From positions 1 to 38,903 of the forward strand of contig JBMSQB010000040.1 of assembly GCA_049423065.1 (NCBI GenBank): 38,903 nt of DNA, read 5' to 3'. The notes under the pieces were generated by a model, which was given only the letters and a program-made list of their open reading frames with translations, was not told the DNA's origin and did no database searches. The stretch comes from SYIM01 sp041182885. Its GTDB lineage: Bacteria; Pseudomonadota; Gammaproteobacteria; Burkholderiales; Burkholderiaceae_E. A program made the position numbers and the translations under genes. Positions 16,763 through 25,032 of the stretch are shown here, piece after piece (position 1 is the first letter of the stretch; every line of letters starts with the position of its first letter).

Positions 16763-17767
16763 GTGAGAATCGCAGTTTTCGGTGCGGGTGCGTGGGGCAC
16801 GGCGCTCGCACAGCATGCGGCGCGTCGGCATGCCGTGCTCCTCTGGGCGCGGGATGCCGGGCAGGCCAGCGCGCTGGCAAAAGAACGATGCAACCGCCGC
16901 TATCTGCCCGGAGTGAGCTTCGAGCCCGCGCTCGAGATCTCGTCCGATATCGATGCCGCTTGCGGCTGGCTGGCCGCCGAGCCATCGCTTGCCGTGGTCG
17001 CCACGCCGGTCGCCGGTCTGGCAGCGCTCCTCGATCAACTGGCAAGCCGACTGCCCGGCGCCTGCGCGGGCGTCGTCTGGCTCTGCAAAGGTCTGGAGGC
17101 AGGCACGCTGCGCCTGCCTCACCAGATGGCCGCGGAGCGCCTGGCATCGTTTGCCGGCGGGGTGCTGGCGGGGCCCAGCTTTGCCCAGGAGGTGGCGGCC
17201 GGATTGCCGGTTGCGCTCACGGTGGCCGGGGGCGGTGCGCGGCTTGCCGAGCAGGCGGTGGCGGCGTTTCACCATGGCGCGGCGCGCATTTATGTTGCCG
17301 ACGACCCGGTGGGCGTCGAACTGGGTGGCGCGCTCAAAAACGTGATGGCGATCGCAGCGGGCATTGCCGACGGCCTTGAACTGGGCATGAACGCACGCGC
17401 GGCACTCATCACTCGTGGCCTGGCGGAAATGACCCGGCTGGGGTTGGCGCTGGGTGGCCGCGCAGAAACGTTTTCAGGGCTTACCGGGCTGGGCGATCTG
17501 GTGCTCACCTGCACCGGCCCGCTGTCGCGCAATCGAAGCGTGGGCCTCGCGCTCGCCCGTGGCGAGGCGCTTGCCTCGATCATCGAGGGGCTGGGTCACG
17601 TGGCCGAAGGGGTGAGCACTGCCCCGGCCGCGCGCGAACTGGCTGAGCGCCACGGGGTGGACATGCCGATTCTGCAGGCGGTGTGCGCGGTGCTTGCCGG
17701 CCGCACGCGGGCGCCCGAGGCGGTGCTTGCGCTCTTGTCGCGCGAGCCCCGCAGAGAGGCAAACTGA
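16763..17767 (+). CDS. gpsA: Glycerol-3-phosphate dehydrogenase [NAD(P)+]
   Basis: Makes sn-glycerol 3-phosphate from dihydroxyacetone phosphate for phospholipid synthesis. The 334 aa begin with the Rossmann motif AVFGAGAWGTALA (about 4-16). GVVWLCKGLE, AGPSFAQEVAAGLP and GVELGGALKNVMAIAAGIADGL, with the catalytic lysine, are family signatures, followed by TGLGDLVLTCTGPLSRN. Start is GTG 16763, fixed by the glycine motif near the N-terminus. It sits downstream of secB, as in many proteobacteria. Confidence 0.95.
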   Translation: MRIAVFGAGAWGTALAQHAARRHAVLLWARDAGQASALAKERCNRRYLPGVSFEPALEISSDIDAACGWLAAEPSLAVVATPVAGLAALLDQLASRLPGACAGVVWLCKGLEAGTLRLPHQMAAERLASFAGGVLAGPSFAQEVAAGLPVALTVAGGGARLAEQAVAAFHHGAARIYVADDPVGVELGGALKNVMAIAAGIADGLELGMNARAALITRGLAEMTRLGLALGGRAETFSGLTGLGDLVLTCTGPLSRNRSVGLALARGEALASIIEGLGHVAEGVSTAPAARELAERHGVDMPILQAVCAVLAGRTRAPEAVLALLSREPRREAN

Positions 17768-17843
17768 TCGTGGAAGGCGGGTGCGCAGACGGGCGGCGTT
17801 CGCCGCAGAGGTGGTCGTGCCCGGTCTGGGCGCAGGGGAAGCA

Positions 17844-18407
17844 ATGAGCGAGATCGATTCACGTTTTTCAGTATGTGTGTTTTGCGGCGCCAAGCCCGGG
17901 CTCGATCCTGAGTTTGCGCAGGTTGCCCGCGCTGCGGGCCGCGCCATCGCCGAGCGTGGCTGGCGCATGGTCTATGGCGGCGGGCGGGTCGGATTGATGG
18001 GCGTTGCGGCGGATGCCGCGCTTGCGGCAGGCGGCGAAGTGATCGGCGTGATTCCCGATGGCATGCTGGTCCGCGAGCAGGGGCATCGCTCGCTCACGCG
18101 CCTGGAGGTGGTGGCCGACATGGCGATCCGAAAAACCCGGATGATCGCGCTGTCGGATGCCTTTCTCACGCTGCCTGGCGGGCTCGGCACGCTCGATGAA
18201 CTGTTCGAGGTGCTGACGCTTCGCCAGGTACGGTTCATCAACAAGCCGATTGCGCTGCTGAACCACAGGGGCTATTTCGACCGGCTGCTTGCAACTTGCC
18301 AGGGATTTGTCGATGCAGGGTTCGTCGCGCCCAACGACCTCGATGCGCTCATGCACGATGGCGAACTTGACCCGCTGCTGAACCGGCTGGGGGCGCTGCG
18401 CGCCTAG
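17844..18407 (+). CDS. LOG-family nucleotide phosphoribohydrolase-like protein
   Basis: Lysine-decarboxylase-like (LOG) family, whose members cleave nucleoside 5'-monophosphates at the N-glycosidic bond (cytokinin riboside 5'-phosphate in plants). The 187 aa contain VCVFCGAKPG, MVYGGGRVGLMG and the diagnostic LPGGLGTLDELFE. ATG 17844 has GGGGAA upstream; the frame is open earlier but overlaps gpsA. The bacterial substrate is not established. Its TAG stop shares the palindrome CTAG with the convergent trmL. Confidence 0.88.
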   Translation: MSEIDSRFSVCVFCGAKPGLDPEFAQVARAAGRAIAERGWRMVYGGGRVGLMGVAADAALAAGGEVIGVIPDGMLVREQGHRSLTRLEVVADMAIRKTRMIALSDAFLTLPGGLGTLDELFEVLTLRQVRFINKPIALLNHRGYFDRLLATCQGFVDAGFVAPNDLDALMHDGELDPLLNRLGALRA

Positions 18408-18868
18408 CGTGCGCCAGAAAATCCGTGCTGCCGCCACGCTTCATAGACCGTGACGGCCACCGCGTTGGACAGGTTGAGGCTGCGGTTGTCGGGGCGCATC
18501 GGCAGGCGCAGCCTGTGATCCGCAGTGAACGTGTCGAGTACGGCGGGCGGCAGGCCCGCGGTTTCCGAGCCAAACACCAGATAGTCCCCGGCCTCGAACG
18601 CGACATCGTGCGGCGCGCGCGCACCCCGCGTGGTGAGCGCCCAGGCCCGGCGCGGCGCTTCGCGCTCGAGAAAGGCCGCCCAGCTTTCGTGCACACGCAG
18701 CGTGGCGAACTCGTGGTAGTCGAGGCCGGCGCGGCGCATGCGTGATGAATCAAGCGGAAATCCCAGCGGCTGCACCAGATGAAGCGTGGCACCGGTGTTG
18801 GCGCACAGCCGGATCACATTGCCGGTGTTGGGCGGAATTTCAGGCTGGACCAGGACGACGTGAAACAT
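18404..18868 (-). CDS. trmL: tRNA (cytidine/uridine-2'-O-)-methyltransferase TrmL
   Basis: SPOUT-fold (trefoil-knot) methyltransferase that 2'-O-methylates the wobble nucleotide of leucine tRNAs. The 154 aa show the family start VVLVQPEIPPNTGNVIRLC and the knot motifs LVFGSETAGLP and SLNLSNAVAVTVYEAW. It overlaps comF by 29 bases and ends on the CTAG shared with the LOG-family gene. Confidence 0.93.
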   Translation of the reverse strand: MFHVVLVQPEIPPNTGNVIRLCANTGATLHLVQPLGFPLDSSRMRRAGLDYHEFATLRVHESWAAFLEREAPRRAWALTTRGARAPHDVAFEAGDYLVFGSETAGLPPAVLDTFTADHRLRLPMRPDNRSLNLSNAVAVTVYEAWRQHGFSGAR

Positions 18869-19616
18869 CGGGCGGGGCGGTTCGAGCGACGATGACGCAG
18901 GTGACAGAGGCCGCGCCCGCGCGGATCAGCGCATGCGACGCGGCGGCAAGGGTAGCACCGGTGGTCATGACATCGTCGACCAGGAGCACCGGTCCGTGAT
19001 GCAGCCGTGTGGCGATGAATGCCTGGTCGACATTGCTGGCTCTTGCCCCTGGCGACAGCCGGGATTGGGGCGGGCCGGCTCGCTGTCGGCGCAGCGCCAC
19101 GGGGTCGATGGGCAACCCGAGCGCCCGCGCAAGCGGCCGGGCGATGAGAAGCGACTGGTTGTAGCCGCGTTCGGCGAGCCGTTCATCGGAGAGCGGTACC
19201 GCGACCACCCGGTGCCGAGGATGCCCCGGGGGGAGACGTGCGAGCTCGCGCTGGACGATGGGGGCGAGGGTGGCGGCCAGTGCCGCACCGAGTGCCGGCT
19301 GCCGGTTGAATTTGAGCGCGCGCACGATCCGGTCAAGCGGCGGCGCGTAGGCACCGAGCATCACGGTGCGCGCGAAGGGCGGGGGCGTGGTTCGGCAGCT
19401 TTCGCAGATTGGCATGAGAGATTCGATTGCGCATTGCCCGCAACGACTGACCCCGCTGCCAAGGGCCGCCAGACAGGGTTCGCACCAACCCGACCGGCAT
19501 GCGCCCCGTGGCAGCACCCGCGCGCAGCCGGCGCAGGCGCGCGGGAGGAGTGCATCGGCGGCATTCAAGGCGAGTGCAGCAAGGGCGCGCGAGAGCGCTG
19601 GACCGTGTTCGAACAT
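18840..19616 (-). CDS. comF: ComF-family phosphoribosyltransferase-like protein
   Basis: ComF proteins support DNA uptake and related processes. Of 258 aa, the N-terminal zinc-ribbon region carries cysteine pairs at 28/31, 45/48, 59/62 and 71/74. A PRTase-fold domain follows with VPLSDERLAERGYNQS and the PRPP-type loop VLLVDDVMTTGAT. I chose ATG 19616; another ATG at 19655 (minus strand) would overlap the divergent methyltransferase start. It lies divergent from the methyltransferase and overlaps trmL. Confidence 0.87.
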   Translation of the reverse strand: MFEHGPALSRALAALALNAADALLPRACAGCARVLPRGACRSGWCEPCLAALGSGVSRCGQCAIESLMPICESCRTTPPPFARTVMLGAYAPPLDRIVRALKFNRQPALGAALAATLAPIVQRELARLPPGHPRHRVVAVPLSDERLAERGYNQSLLIARPLARALGLPIDPVALRRQRAGPPQSRLSPGARASNVDQAFIATRLHHGPVLLVDDVMTTGATLAAASHALIRAGAASVTCVIVARTAPPDVSRRPGPA

Positions 19617-19639
19617 CCCGCAATTGGCGCACGTCCGCC

Positions 19640-19645
19640 TATACT
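19640..19645 (+). promoter_or_regulatory. -10-like TATACT before the methyltransferase gene
   Basis: TATACT sits in the 38-base gap between divergent comF and the methyltransferase. A start site about 7 bases downstream would fall almost on the ATG at 19655, implying a leaderless or near-leaderless message. No -35 with normal spacing was recognised. Confidence 0.35.
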
Positions 19646-19654
19646 TCGGCCGCA

Positions 19655-20536
19655 ATGAATGCGACGGCAGGTCTAGACCCGGCGGCTGCGCGTCTTCAGG
19701 CGCGCCGACGCGCCCGGGCGCATGCGCCCCATTTTCTGCAGCAGGCGGTCGAGCGGGGCCTCCTTGAGCGGCTCGATCCGGTGCGGATTGCGCCTGGCCG
19801 CGTGCTGCTTGCCGAGGCGGCGCGCTCCGGGGCGCTGCCCGCGCTCGCCCAGCGCTTCGTCGGGGCCGAGATCATCGCGACCGACGATGATTCCGCCGCC
19901 CTCGCAGCGCTGGCAGCCCGCGTCGCGCCCGCACGCAGCGGGCTTCTCGCGCGGCTGGGGATCGTTCGCGGGCGCCCGCTTGCGAATTTCCTGGTTGCCG
20001 AGCCCGCGCAGCTGCCGTTTCCGTCGGGATCGGTCGCTCTGGTGTGGTCGGTCCTCAATCTTCATGCTGTCCCCGAACCCGATCCGCAGATGGCCGAATG
20101 GCGGCGCGTTCTCGCGCCCGGCGGGCTGGCTGCCTTCGCCTGCCTGGGGGTCGACACGCTTGTCGAGCTGCGGACACTGGGCGCCCGCATTCAGCGTTTC
20201 CCCGACATGCATGACCTGGGCGATGCCCTGGTGCGACAGGGGTTTGCCGAACCGGTGGTGGACACAGAACGCCTCTCCATCACCTGGCGTGATGGCTCGA
20301 CGCTGCTCGACGAGGTGCGGCAGTGGGGGGGCAATGCCCTCGCCGATCGCTTCCGGGGACTTCTCACGCCCAGGCACAGACAGGAGTGGCTGCGAGCCGT
20401 GGAGGGCCTTCGGGGTCCCGACGGATTGATCCGGGTCAGCGTCGAACTCATTTACGGCCATGCCTGGTGCCCGCCGGAGCGGCGCTTGCCCGACGGGCTT
20501 GCCCCGATCCGGGTGATTCCCCGTGGCGGCCGTTGA
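19655..20536 (+). CDS. BioC/NDUFAF5-like methyltransferase-domain protein
   Basis: Class I methyltransferase-fold protein of 293 aa. The layout LPFPSGSVALVWSVLNLHAVPEPDPQMAEWRRVLAPGG and the ending VELIYGHAWCPPE resemble malonyl-ACP methyltransferase BioC and complex I assembly factor NDUFAF5. The SAM-binding glycine motif is degenerate: where a GxGxG is expected it reads LLAEAARSG (about 51-59), although an acidic IATDDD follows. Activity is therefore uncertain. It is divergent from comF and precedes the oxidase locus; no biotin genes are nearby. Confidence 0.7.
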   Translation: MNATAGLDPAAARLQARRRARAHAPHFLQQAVERGLLERLDPVRIAPGRVLLAEAARSGALPALAQRFVGAEIIATDDDSAALAALAARVAPARSGLLARLGIVRGRPLANFLVAEPAQLPFPSGSVALVWSVLNLHAVPEPDPQMAEWRRVLAPGGLAAFACLGVDTLVELRTLGARIQRFPDMHDLGDALVRQGFAEPVVDTERLSITWRDGSTLLDEVRQWGGNALADRFRGLLTPRHRQEWLRAVEGLRGPDGLIRVSVELIYGHAWCPPERRLPDGLAPIRVIPRGGR

Positions 20537-20543
20537 GCGCAAT

Positions 20544-20573
20544 TTGCCGCCTCTCTGGACGAGCGCCTATAAT
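20544..20573 (+). promoter_or_regulatory. Sigma70-type promoter for DUF2244/oxidase locus
   Basis: TTGCCG (20544-20549), an 18-base spacer and a perfect TATAAT (20568-20573) form the best core promoter in the window. Transcription would start near 20580, giving a leader of about 40 bases before DUF2244 and probably reading on into ctaC. Confidence 0.65.
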
Positions 20574-20618
20574 CTGGCCCGACACCGGTGGTCCGATTCG
20601 AAAAAAGATTCGAGTTTC

Positions 20619-21089
20619 ATGCAGTACGAATGGCAGTATCACGTCCGGAGCCAGCAGCATTTCTGGACGCTGCGCCGCAACTGCGTGCTGTCGCCTTCTC
20701 AACTCGCGATCTGGTTCGGCTCGATCTCGGCGGTGTCCCTGGGGATTGCAGCCGCCTTTGCAGTCGTCGGCGCCTGGATGGTGGTGCCGTTTGCGCTGAT
20801 CGAGGTTTCGGTTCTGGGCTTGGCTTTCTTCTGCTACGCGCGCCATGCAGGCGACTATGAGCGGATCGAGGCCGGACCGGGCTGGCTGCGGGTTGAGGCA
20901 AGCCACGGCGCGAATCTTCGCGTCGAAGAAGTGAGTCCACCCTGGGTGCGCGTCGATTACCGAGGGCGATCGAGCGATCCGATCGTGCTCGTTGCAGGGC
21001 GACAGAAAATTGCGGTGGGGCGGTTTGTTCCCGACCATCGCAAGCCCGCGCTGGTTGAGGAATTGCGCGGTGCGCTGTCGCAGGGGTAG
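20619..21089 (+). CDS. DUF2244-family membrane protein
   Basis: Protein of 156 aa with two adjacent TM helices (about 30-75: IWFGSISAVSLGIAAAFAVVG and VVPFALIEVSVLGLAFFCYARH) and a soluble C-terminal part rich in beta-type sequence. The N-terminal motif LRRNCVLSPSQ is typical of DUF2244. ATG 20619 lies downstream of the promoter; the longer open frame would include the promoter itself. Its place directly before ctaC suggests a link to cytochrome oxidase, but no function is established. Confidence 0.8.
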   Translation: MQYEWQYHVRSQQHFWTLRRNCVLSPSQLAIWFGSISAVSLGIAAAFAVVGAWMVVPFALIEVSVLGLAFFCYARHAGDYERIEAGPGWLRVEASHGANLRVEEVSPPWVRVDYRGRSSDPIVLVAGRQKIAVGRFVPDHRKPALVEELRGALSQG

Positions 21090-21130
21090 GCGGGTGACGG
21101 GTTTCCGTGTCTCGAGCTTGGAAGAGAGCA

Positions 21131-22321
21131 ATGGCTGACATACTCAAGAAGGGTGCGCTCCGCACGGCGGCTGCCGCGCTTGCGTGCATGACAACCTCTG
21201 CAGCCTGGGCGGTCAAGGACATGCCTGGCGGGCCGACGGTCAATCAATGGAATCTGGCCGAACCGGCCAACGCGATTGCGCGTGGGCAGATCTGGCTTCA
21301 CGAACTCCTGATGTGGGTCTGCGTGCTGATCTTCATCGGCGTGTTCGCGGTCATGTTCTATTCGATCTGGGCGCATCGCAAGTCGCGCGGGGCCAAGTCT
21401 GCCGACTTCCATGAAAGCACCACGGTTGAAATCGTCTGGACGGTGGTGCCTTTTCTGATCGTGGTGGGTCTTGGCATCGCTGCCACCGGAGAAGTGATTG
21501 CCCAGAAAGACACCTCCAATCCCGACCTCACCATCAAGGTCACGGGTTACCAGTGGAAATGGGGCTACGACTACCTGAAGGGCGAGGGCGAGGGCATCGC
21601 CCTCTTGTCCAACCTGTCCACGCCACGCGAGCAGATCGAGGACCGCAACTACCCCGACGCCCGCGCCAAGCGCGAGGCCAATCCCACCTATCTGATGGAG
21701 GTGGACAATCCTCTCGTGGTGCCGGCTGACAAGAAGGTGCGGCTCGTCATTACTGCCAACGACGTGATCCACTCCTACTACGTGCCGCGTCTGGGCATCA
21801 AGCAGGATGCAATTCCAGGCTTCATCCGCGACACCTGGTTCAGGGCCGACAAACCCGGGGTCTATCGCGGTGCCTGCACCGAACTCTGCGGCAAGGATCA
21901 CGCCTTCATGCCGATCGTGGTCGAGGCGAAGAGCGAAGCCGACTACAGGAAGTGGGTCGAAGAAAAGAAAAAGGAAATGCTCGCCCGGGCCGACGACCCC
22001 AACAAGGAGTGGACGGTCGCCGATTTGTCCGCCCGCGGTGAAAAAGTGTATGCCGCCAATTGTGTGGCCTGCCATCAGGCAAACGGCAAGGGTGTGGCTG
22101 GGGCGTTTCCTGCGCTCGAGGGTTCCAAGCTGGTACTCGGCAAGCGCGATGACCACATCGCCATCATGCTGAACGGCAAGGCCGGCACTGCCATGGCGTC
22201 CTTCAAGGGGCTGTCCGATACCGAGCTTGCGGCCGTCATCACCTATGCCCGCAACGCGTGGGGCAACAAGGCCGAAGACAATCTGGTGCAGCCACAGGCC
22301 GTCAAGGCGGCGCGAAAGTAA
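21131..22321 (+). CDS. ctaC: Cytochrome c oxidase subunit II with fused cytochrome c domain
   Basis: Electron-entry subunit of an aa3/caa3-type oxidase in the inner membrane. ATG 21131, with GGAAGAG upstream, gives 396 aa. A signal peptide ends near A27, and two TM helices lie around 50-75 and 95-118. The CuA site is C249-x3-C253-x3-H257-x2-M260 (CTELCGKDHAFM), with a further histidine in IHSYYVP. A C-terminal cytochrome c domain carries CVACH (311-315) and a candidate axial methionine in GTAMASF. The fusion makes this a caa3-like enzyme. ctaD follows after 60 bases. Confidence 0.95.
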   Translation: MADILKKGALRTAAAALACMTTSAAWAVKDMPGGPTVNQWNLAEPANAIARGQIWLHELLMWVCVLIFIGVFAVMFYSIWAHRKSRGAKSADFHESTTVEIVWTVVPFLIVVGLGIAATGEVIAQKDTSNPDLTIKVTGYQWKWGYDYLKGEGEGIALLSNLSTPREQIEDRNYPDARAKREANPTYLMEVDNPLVVPADKKVRLVITANDVIHSYYVPRLGIKQDAIPGFIRDTWFRADKPGVYRGACTELCGKDHAFMPIVVEAKSEADYRKWVEEKKKEMLARADDPNKEWTVADLSARGEKVYAANCVACHQANGKGVAGAFPALEGSKLVLGKRDDHIAIMLNGKAGTAMASFKGLSDTELAAVITYARNAWGNKAEDNLVQPQAVKAARK

Positions 22322-22381
22322 TTGCCGGCGAGCGGCAGGCGTTTCCCGGCAACGATCAAGGATTCAAGCAGGAGTCACACG

Positions 22382-23971
22382 ATGAGCGCAGTGATCGGTC
22401 ACCACGATGACCATTCCCACGACCATGCCCACGACCATCCCACCGGATGGCGGCGCTGGCTCTATGCCACCAATCACAAGGACATCGGCACGATGTACCT
22501 GTGGTTCTCGTTCACGATGCTGATCGTGGGCGGGCTCAATGCGCTCCTGCTTCGCACCGAACTGTTCCAGCCGGGCCTGCAGATTGTGAGCCCCGAGTTC
22601 TTCAACCAGCTCACCACCATGCACGGGCTCATCATGGTGTTCGGCGCCATCATGCCGGCGTTCGTGGGCTTTGCGAACTGGCAGATTCCACTCATGATCG
22701 GTGCGTCCGACATGGCGTTCGCGCGCATGAACAACTTCAGCTTCTGGCTGCTGCCACCCGCGGCGCTTCTGCTGGTGGTGTCCTACTTTGTACCGGGCGG
22801 CGCCACGGCGGCAGGTTGGACCATCTACGCGCCGCTGTCGGTGCAAATGGGCCCCGGCATGGATCTGGGCATTTTCGCGCTCCACATCATGGGCGCGAGC
22901 TCCATCATGGGCTCGATCAACATCGTCACCACCATCCTCAACATGCGCGCGCCGGGCATGACGCTCATGAAGATGCCGCTCTTTGTCTGGACCTGGCTCA
23001 TCACCGCCTACCTGCTGATTGCGGTGATGCCGGTGCTTGCCGGGGCCATCACCATGCTGCTCACCGACCGTCACTTCGGCACCTCGTTTTTCAACGCTGC
23101 CGGCGGCGGCGACCCGGTGATGTTCCAGCATATCTTCTGGTTCTTCGGTCATCCCGAGGTCTACATCATGATCCTGCCGGCCTTCGGCATCGTGTCGGAG
23201 ATCATCCCGACCTTTGCACGCAAGCGCCTGTTTGGCTACAGCTCCATGGTGTATGCCACGGCGTCGATCGCCATCCTGTCGTTCATCGTCTGGGCGCACC
23301 ACATGTTCACCACGGGCATGCCGGTCACCGGGCAGCTGTTCTTCATGTACGCCACCATGCTGATCGCCGTGCCCACCGGCGTGAAGATCTTCAACTGGGT
23401 GGCCACCATGTGGCGCGGTTCCATGACGTTCGAAACACCGATGCTTTTTGCCATCGGCTTCATCTTCGTGTTCACGATGGGTGGCCTCACCGGCATCATC
23501 CTGTCGGTGGCGCCGCTCGACATCGCGCTCCATGACACCTACTACGTGGTGGCGCACTTCCACTACGTGCTGGTGGCGGGCTCGCTCTACGCCCTCTTTG
23601 CTGGCACCTACTACTGGCTGCCCAAGTGGACCGGCCACATGTACGACGAGCGGCTGGGCAAGTGGCACTTCTGGATGTCGCTCCTGTCCTTCAACCTCAC
23701 CTTCTTCCCGATGCACTTCCTGGGGTTGGCGGGCATGCCGCGCCGCTATGCCGACTACCCGATGCAGTTTGCCGACTTCAACGCCATCGTCACGGTGGGT
23801 GCGTTCTGGTTCGGGCTGTCGCAGCTCATCTTCCTGTGGGTGATCATCAAGTGCATCCGCGGCGGCGAGAAGGCGGCCGACAATCCATGGGGTGCGTCGG
23901 AAGGTCTGGAGTGGACCATCCCGTCGCCCGCACCGTTCCATACGTTCGAGACCCCGCCGGTTGTGAAGTGA
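22382..23971 (+). CDS. ctaD: Cytochrome c oxidase subunit I
   Basis: Catalytic heme-copper subunit reducing O2 to water and pumping protons. The 529 aa have 12 TM helices. H257-P-E259-V-Y261 provides a CuB histidine, the proton-channel glutamate and the cross-linked tyrosine of type A1 oxidases. AHHMFTTGMP supplies the other CuB histidines, and HDTYYVVAHFHYVL carries the heme ligands. ATG 22382 is preceded by AGGAG. The first ~20 residues are strikingly His/Asp-rich (GHHDDHSHDHAHDH), ahead of the usual start GWRRWLYATNHKDIGT. Confidence 0.97.
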   Translation: MSAVIGHHDDHSHDHAHDHPTGWRRWLYATNHKDIGTMYLWFSFTMLIVGGLNALLLRTELFQPGLQIVSPEFFNQLTTMHGLIMVFGAIMPAFVGFANWQIPLMIGASDMAFARMNNFSFWLLPPAALLLVVSYFVPGGATAAGWTIYAPLSVQMGPGMDLGIFALHIMGASSIMGSINIVTTILNMRAPGMTLMKMPLFVWTWLITAYLLIAVMPVLAGAITMLLTDRHFGTSFFNAAGGGDPVMFQHIFWFFGHPEVYIMILPAFGIVSEIIPTFARKRLFGYSSMVYATASIAILSFIVWAHHMFTTGMPVTGQLFFMYATMLIAVPTGVKIFNWVATMWRGSMTFETPMLFAIGFIFVFTMGGLTGIILSVAPLDIALHDTYYVVAHFHYVLVAGSLYALFAGTYYWLPKWTGHMYDERLGKWHFWMSLLSFNLTFFPMHFLGLAGMPRRYADYPMQFADFNAIVTVGAFWFGLSQLIFLWVIIKCIRGGEKAADNPWGASEGLEWTIPSPAPFHTFETPPVVK

Positions 23972-23987
23972 CGGGGTGCCCAATACC

Positions 23988-24107
23988 GTGAGCGCAGACC
24001 CTTCAGTCAACCGCCCGAGCAACCTGCGAACCGCGCTCGTGCTCGCCTCGATCGCGCTGGTGTTCTTTGCCGGCGTGATTGCGAAATACTGGCTGTTTGG
24101 CGGCTGA
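23988..24107 (+). CDS. Cytochrome oxidase small assembly protein
   Basis: Short gene starting GTG 23988 and encoding 39 aa with one TM helix (about 14-34: ALVLASIALVFFAGVIAKYW). It lies 16 bases after ctaD and 11 before ctaG, filling the gap exactly. Position, size and composition match the small assembly protein seen between ctaD and ctaG in Burkholderiales. Its role in maturation of subunit I is assumed from location. Confidence 0.78.
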   Translation: MSADPSVNRPSNLRTALVLASIALVFFAGVIAKYWLFGG

Positions 24108-24118
24108 GCCGATCCGTT

Positions 24119-24709
24119 ATGAAGCCTTCGGATCCCGTCACCACGCGCGCCCCTGCCGGACGGGTGGCGCGCGGCATGAATGCCCAGATGCTGGGCAAGC
24201 TGGTGATCATGGCCGGGCTCATGTTCGGGTTCGGTTATGCGCTGGTGCCCATTTACCAGGCCATCTGCGAAATCACCGGCATCAACGACCTCACCAAGCG
24301 CGACAAGGGTGCAGAAGAGTTCGCCCGCAATACCCAGGTTGACCGCAGCCGCAAGATCACCGTCGAGTTCGACGCGAACAGTCGCGGAGCGTGGCTCTTC
24401 AAGCCCGAAGTCAATGCGCTCGAAGTCCATCCCGGCGAACTGGTGACCGTGGTCTACGACCTGGTCAACACCCGTGCGGTTGCCACCGCAGGTCAGGCCA
24501 TTCCGAGCTACGCGCCGCAGCAGTCATCGCCCTACTTCAGAAAGCTGGAGTGCTTCTGCTTCAAGCAGCAGGCGCTCGATCCCAGCGAAACCCGCAAGTT
24601 CCCGGTGGTGTTTGTCATCGATCCGAAGCTGCCCCGCGACGTCAACACCATCACGCTGTCCTACACCTTTTTCGAAGTCGGCGGATTGGCGCCGAAGGCG
24701 GGAGGCTGA
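24119..24709 (+). CDS. ctaG: Cytochrome c oxidase assembly protein CtaG (Cox11)
   Basis: Membrane-anchored periplasmic copper chaperone that inserts CuB into subunit I. The 196 aa have one N-terminal TM helix (about 22-45, GKLVIMAGLMFGFGYALVPIYQ) and a beta-rich domain. The copper-binding motif C145-F-C147-F lies in KLECFCFKQQ. FFVIDP-type ending (VFVIDPKLPRDVNTITLSYTF) matches Cox11. ATG 24119 fits the family. Confidence 0.95.
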   Translation: MKPSDPVTTRAPAGRVARGMNAQMLGKLVIMAGLMFGFGYALVPIYQAICEITGINDLTKRDKGAEEFARNTQVDRSRKITVEFDANSRGAWLFKPEVNALEVHPGELVTVVYDLVNTRAVATAGQAIPSYAPQQSSPYFRKLECFCFKQQALDPSETRKFPVVFVIDPKLPRDVNTITLSYTFFEVGGLAPKAGG

Positions 24710-24715
24710 GCGTTG

Positions 24716-25006
24716 ATGAATCGCGCCGCACAGGCTCAACCGGCAGCGTCCGACATGCAGGTGGCGGGTGGGCAGACGCCGGCTCTGGCGGTCGAGCCGC
24801 AGGCCGAGCCGGCCGTTACCCGCCAGGCAGGTCTGTTTGAAACCGCGCGTGCGGTGCTGTGGTCGTTTTTCGGGGTTCGGGGGCGTCGTGAGCATGAACG
24901 CGATGCCGTGCGCCTCAATCCCCTTTACGTGATCCTCATGGGAATCGCGCTGGCAGCGGGCTTTGTCGTCGGGCTCATCACGCTGGTTCGATTCGTCGTG
25001 TCCTGA
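24716..25006 (+). CDS. DUF2970-family small membrane protein
   Basis: Protein of 96 aa with a variable Ala/Gln-rich N-terminus and a conserved C-terminal half. LFETARAVLWSFFGVRG precedes one TM helix (PLYVILMGIALAAGFVVGLITL). Start is ATG 24716; TTG 24713 immediately before it is an alternative, both served by GGAGG at 24701. DUF2970 genes lie between ctaG and ctaE in many beta-proteobacteria, suggesting an oxidase-related role not yet defined. Confidence 0.8.
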   Translation: MNRAAQAQPAASDMQVAGGQTPALAVEPQAEPAVTRQAGLFETARAVLWSFFGVRGRREHERDAVRLNPLYVILMGIALAAGFVVGLITLVRFVVS

Positions 25007-25032
25007 TTCAAGAATTTTCCAGGGAGAAAACA

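Noticed and set aside
22364..24430. A 688-codon minus-strand frame opposite ctaD
   Set aside because: It is a His/Arg/Asp/Glu-rich shadow of ctaD, the small assembly gene and ctaG, with no family resemblance; a result of GC-rich codon use.
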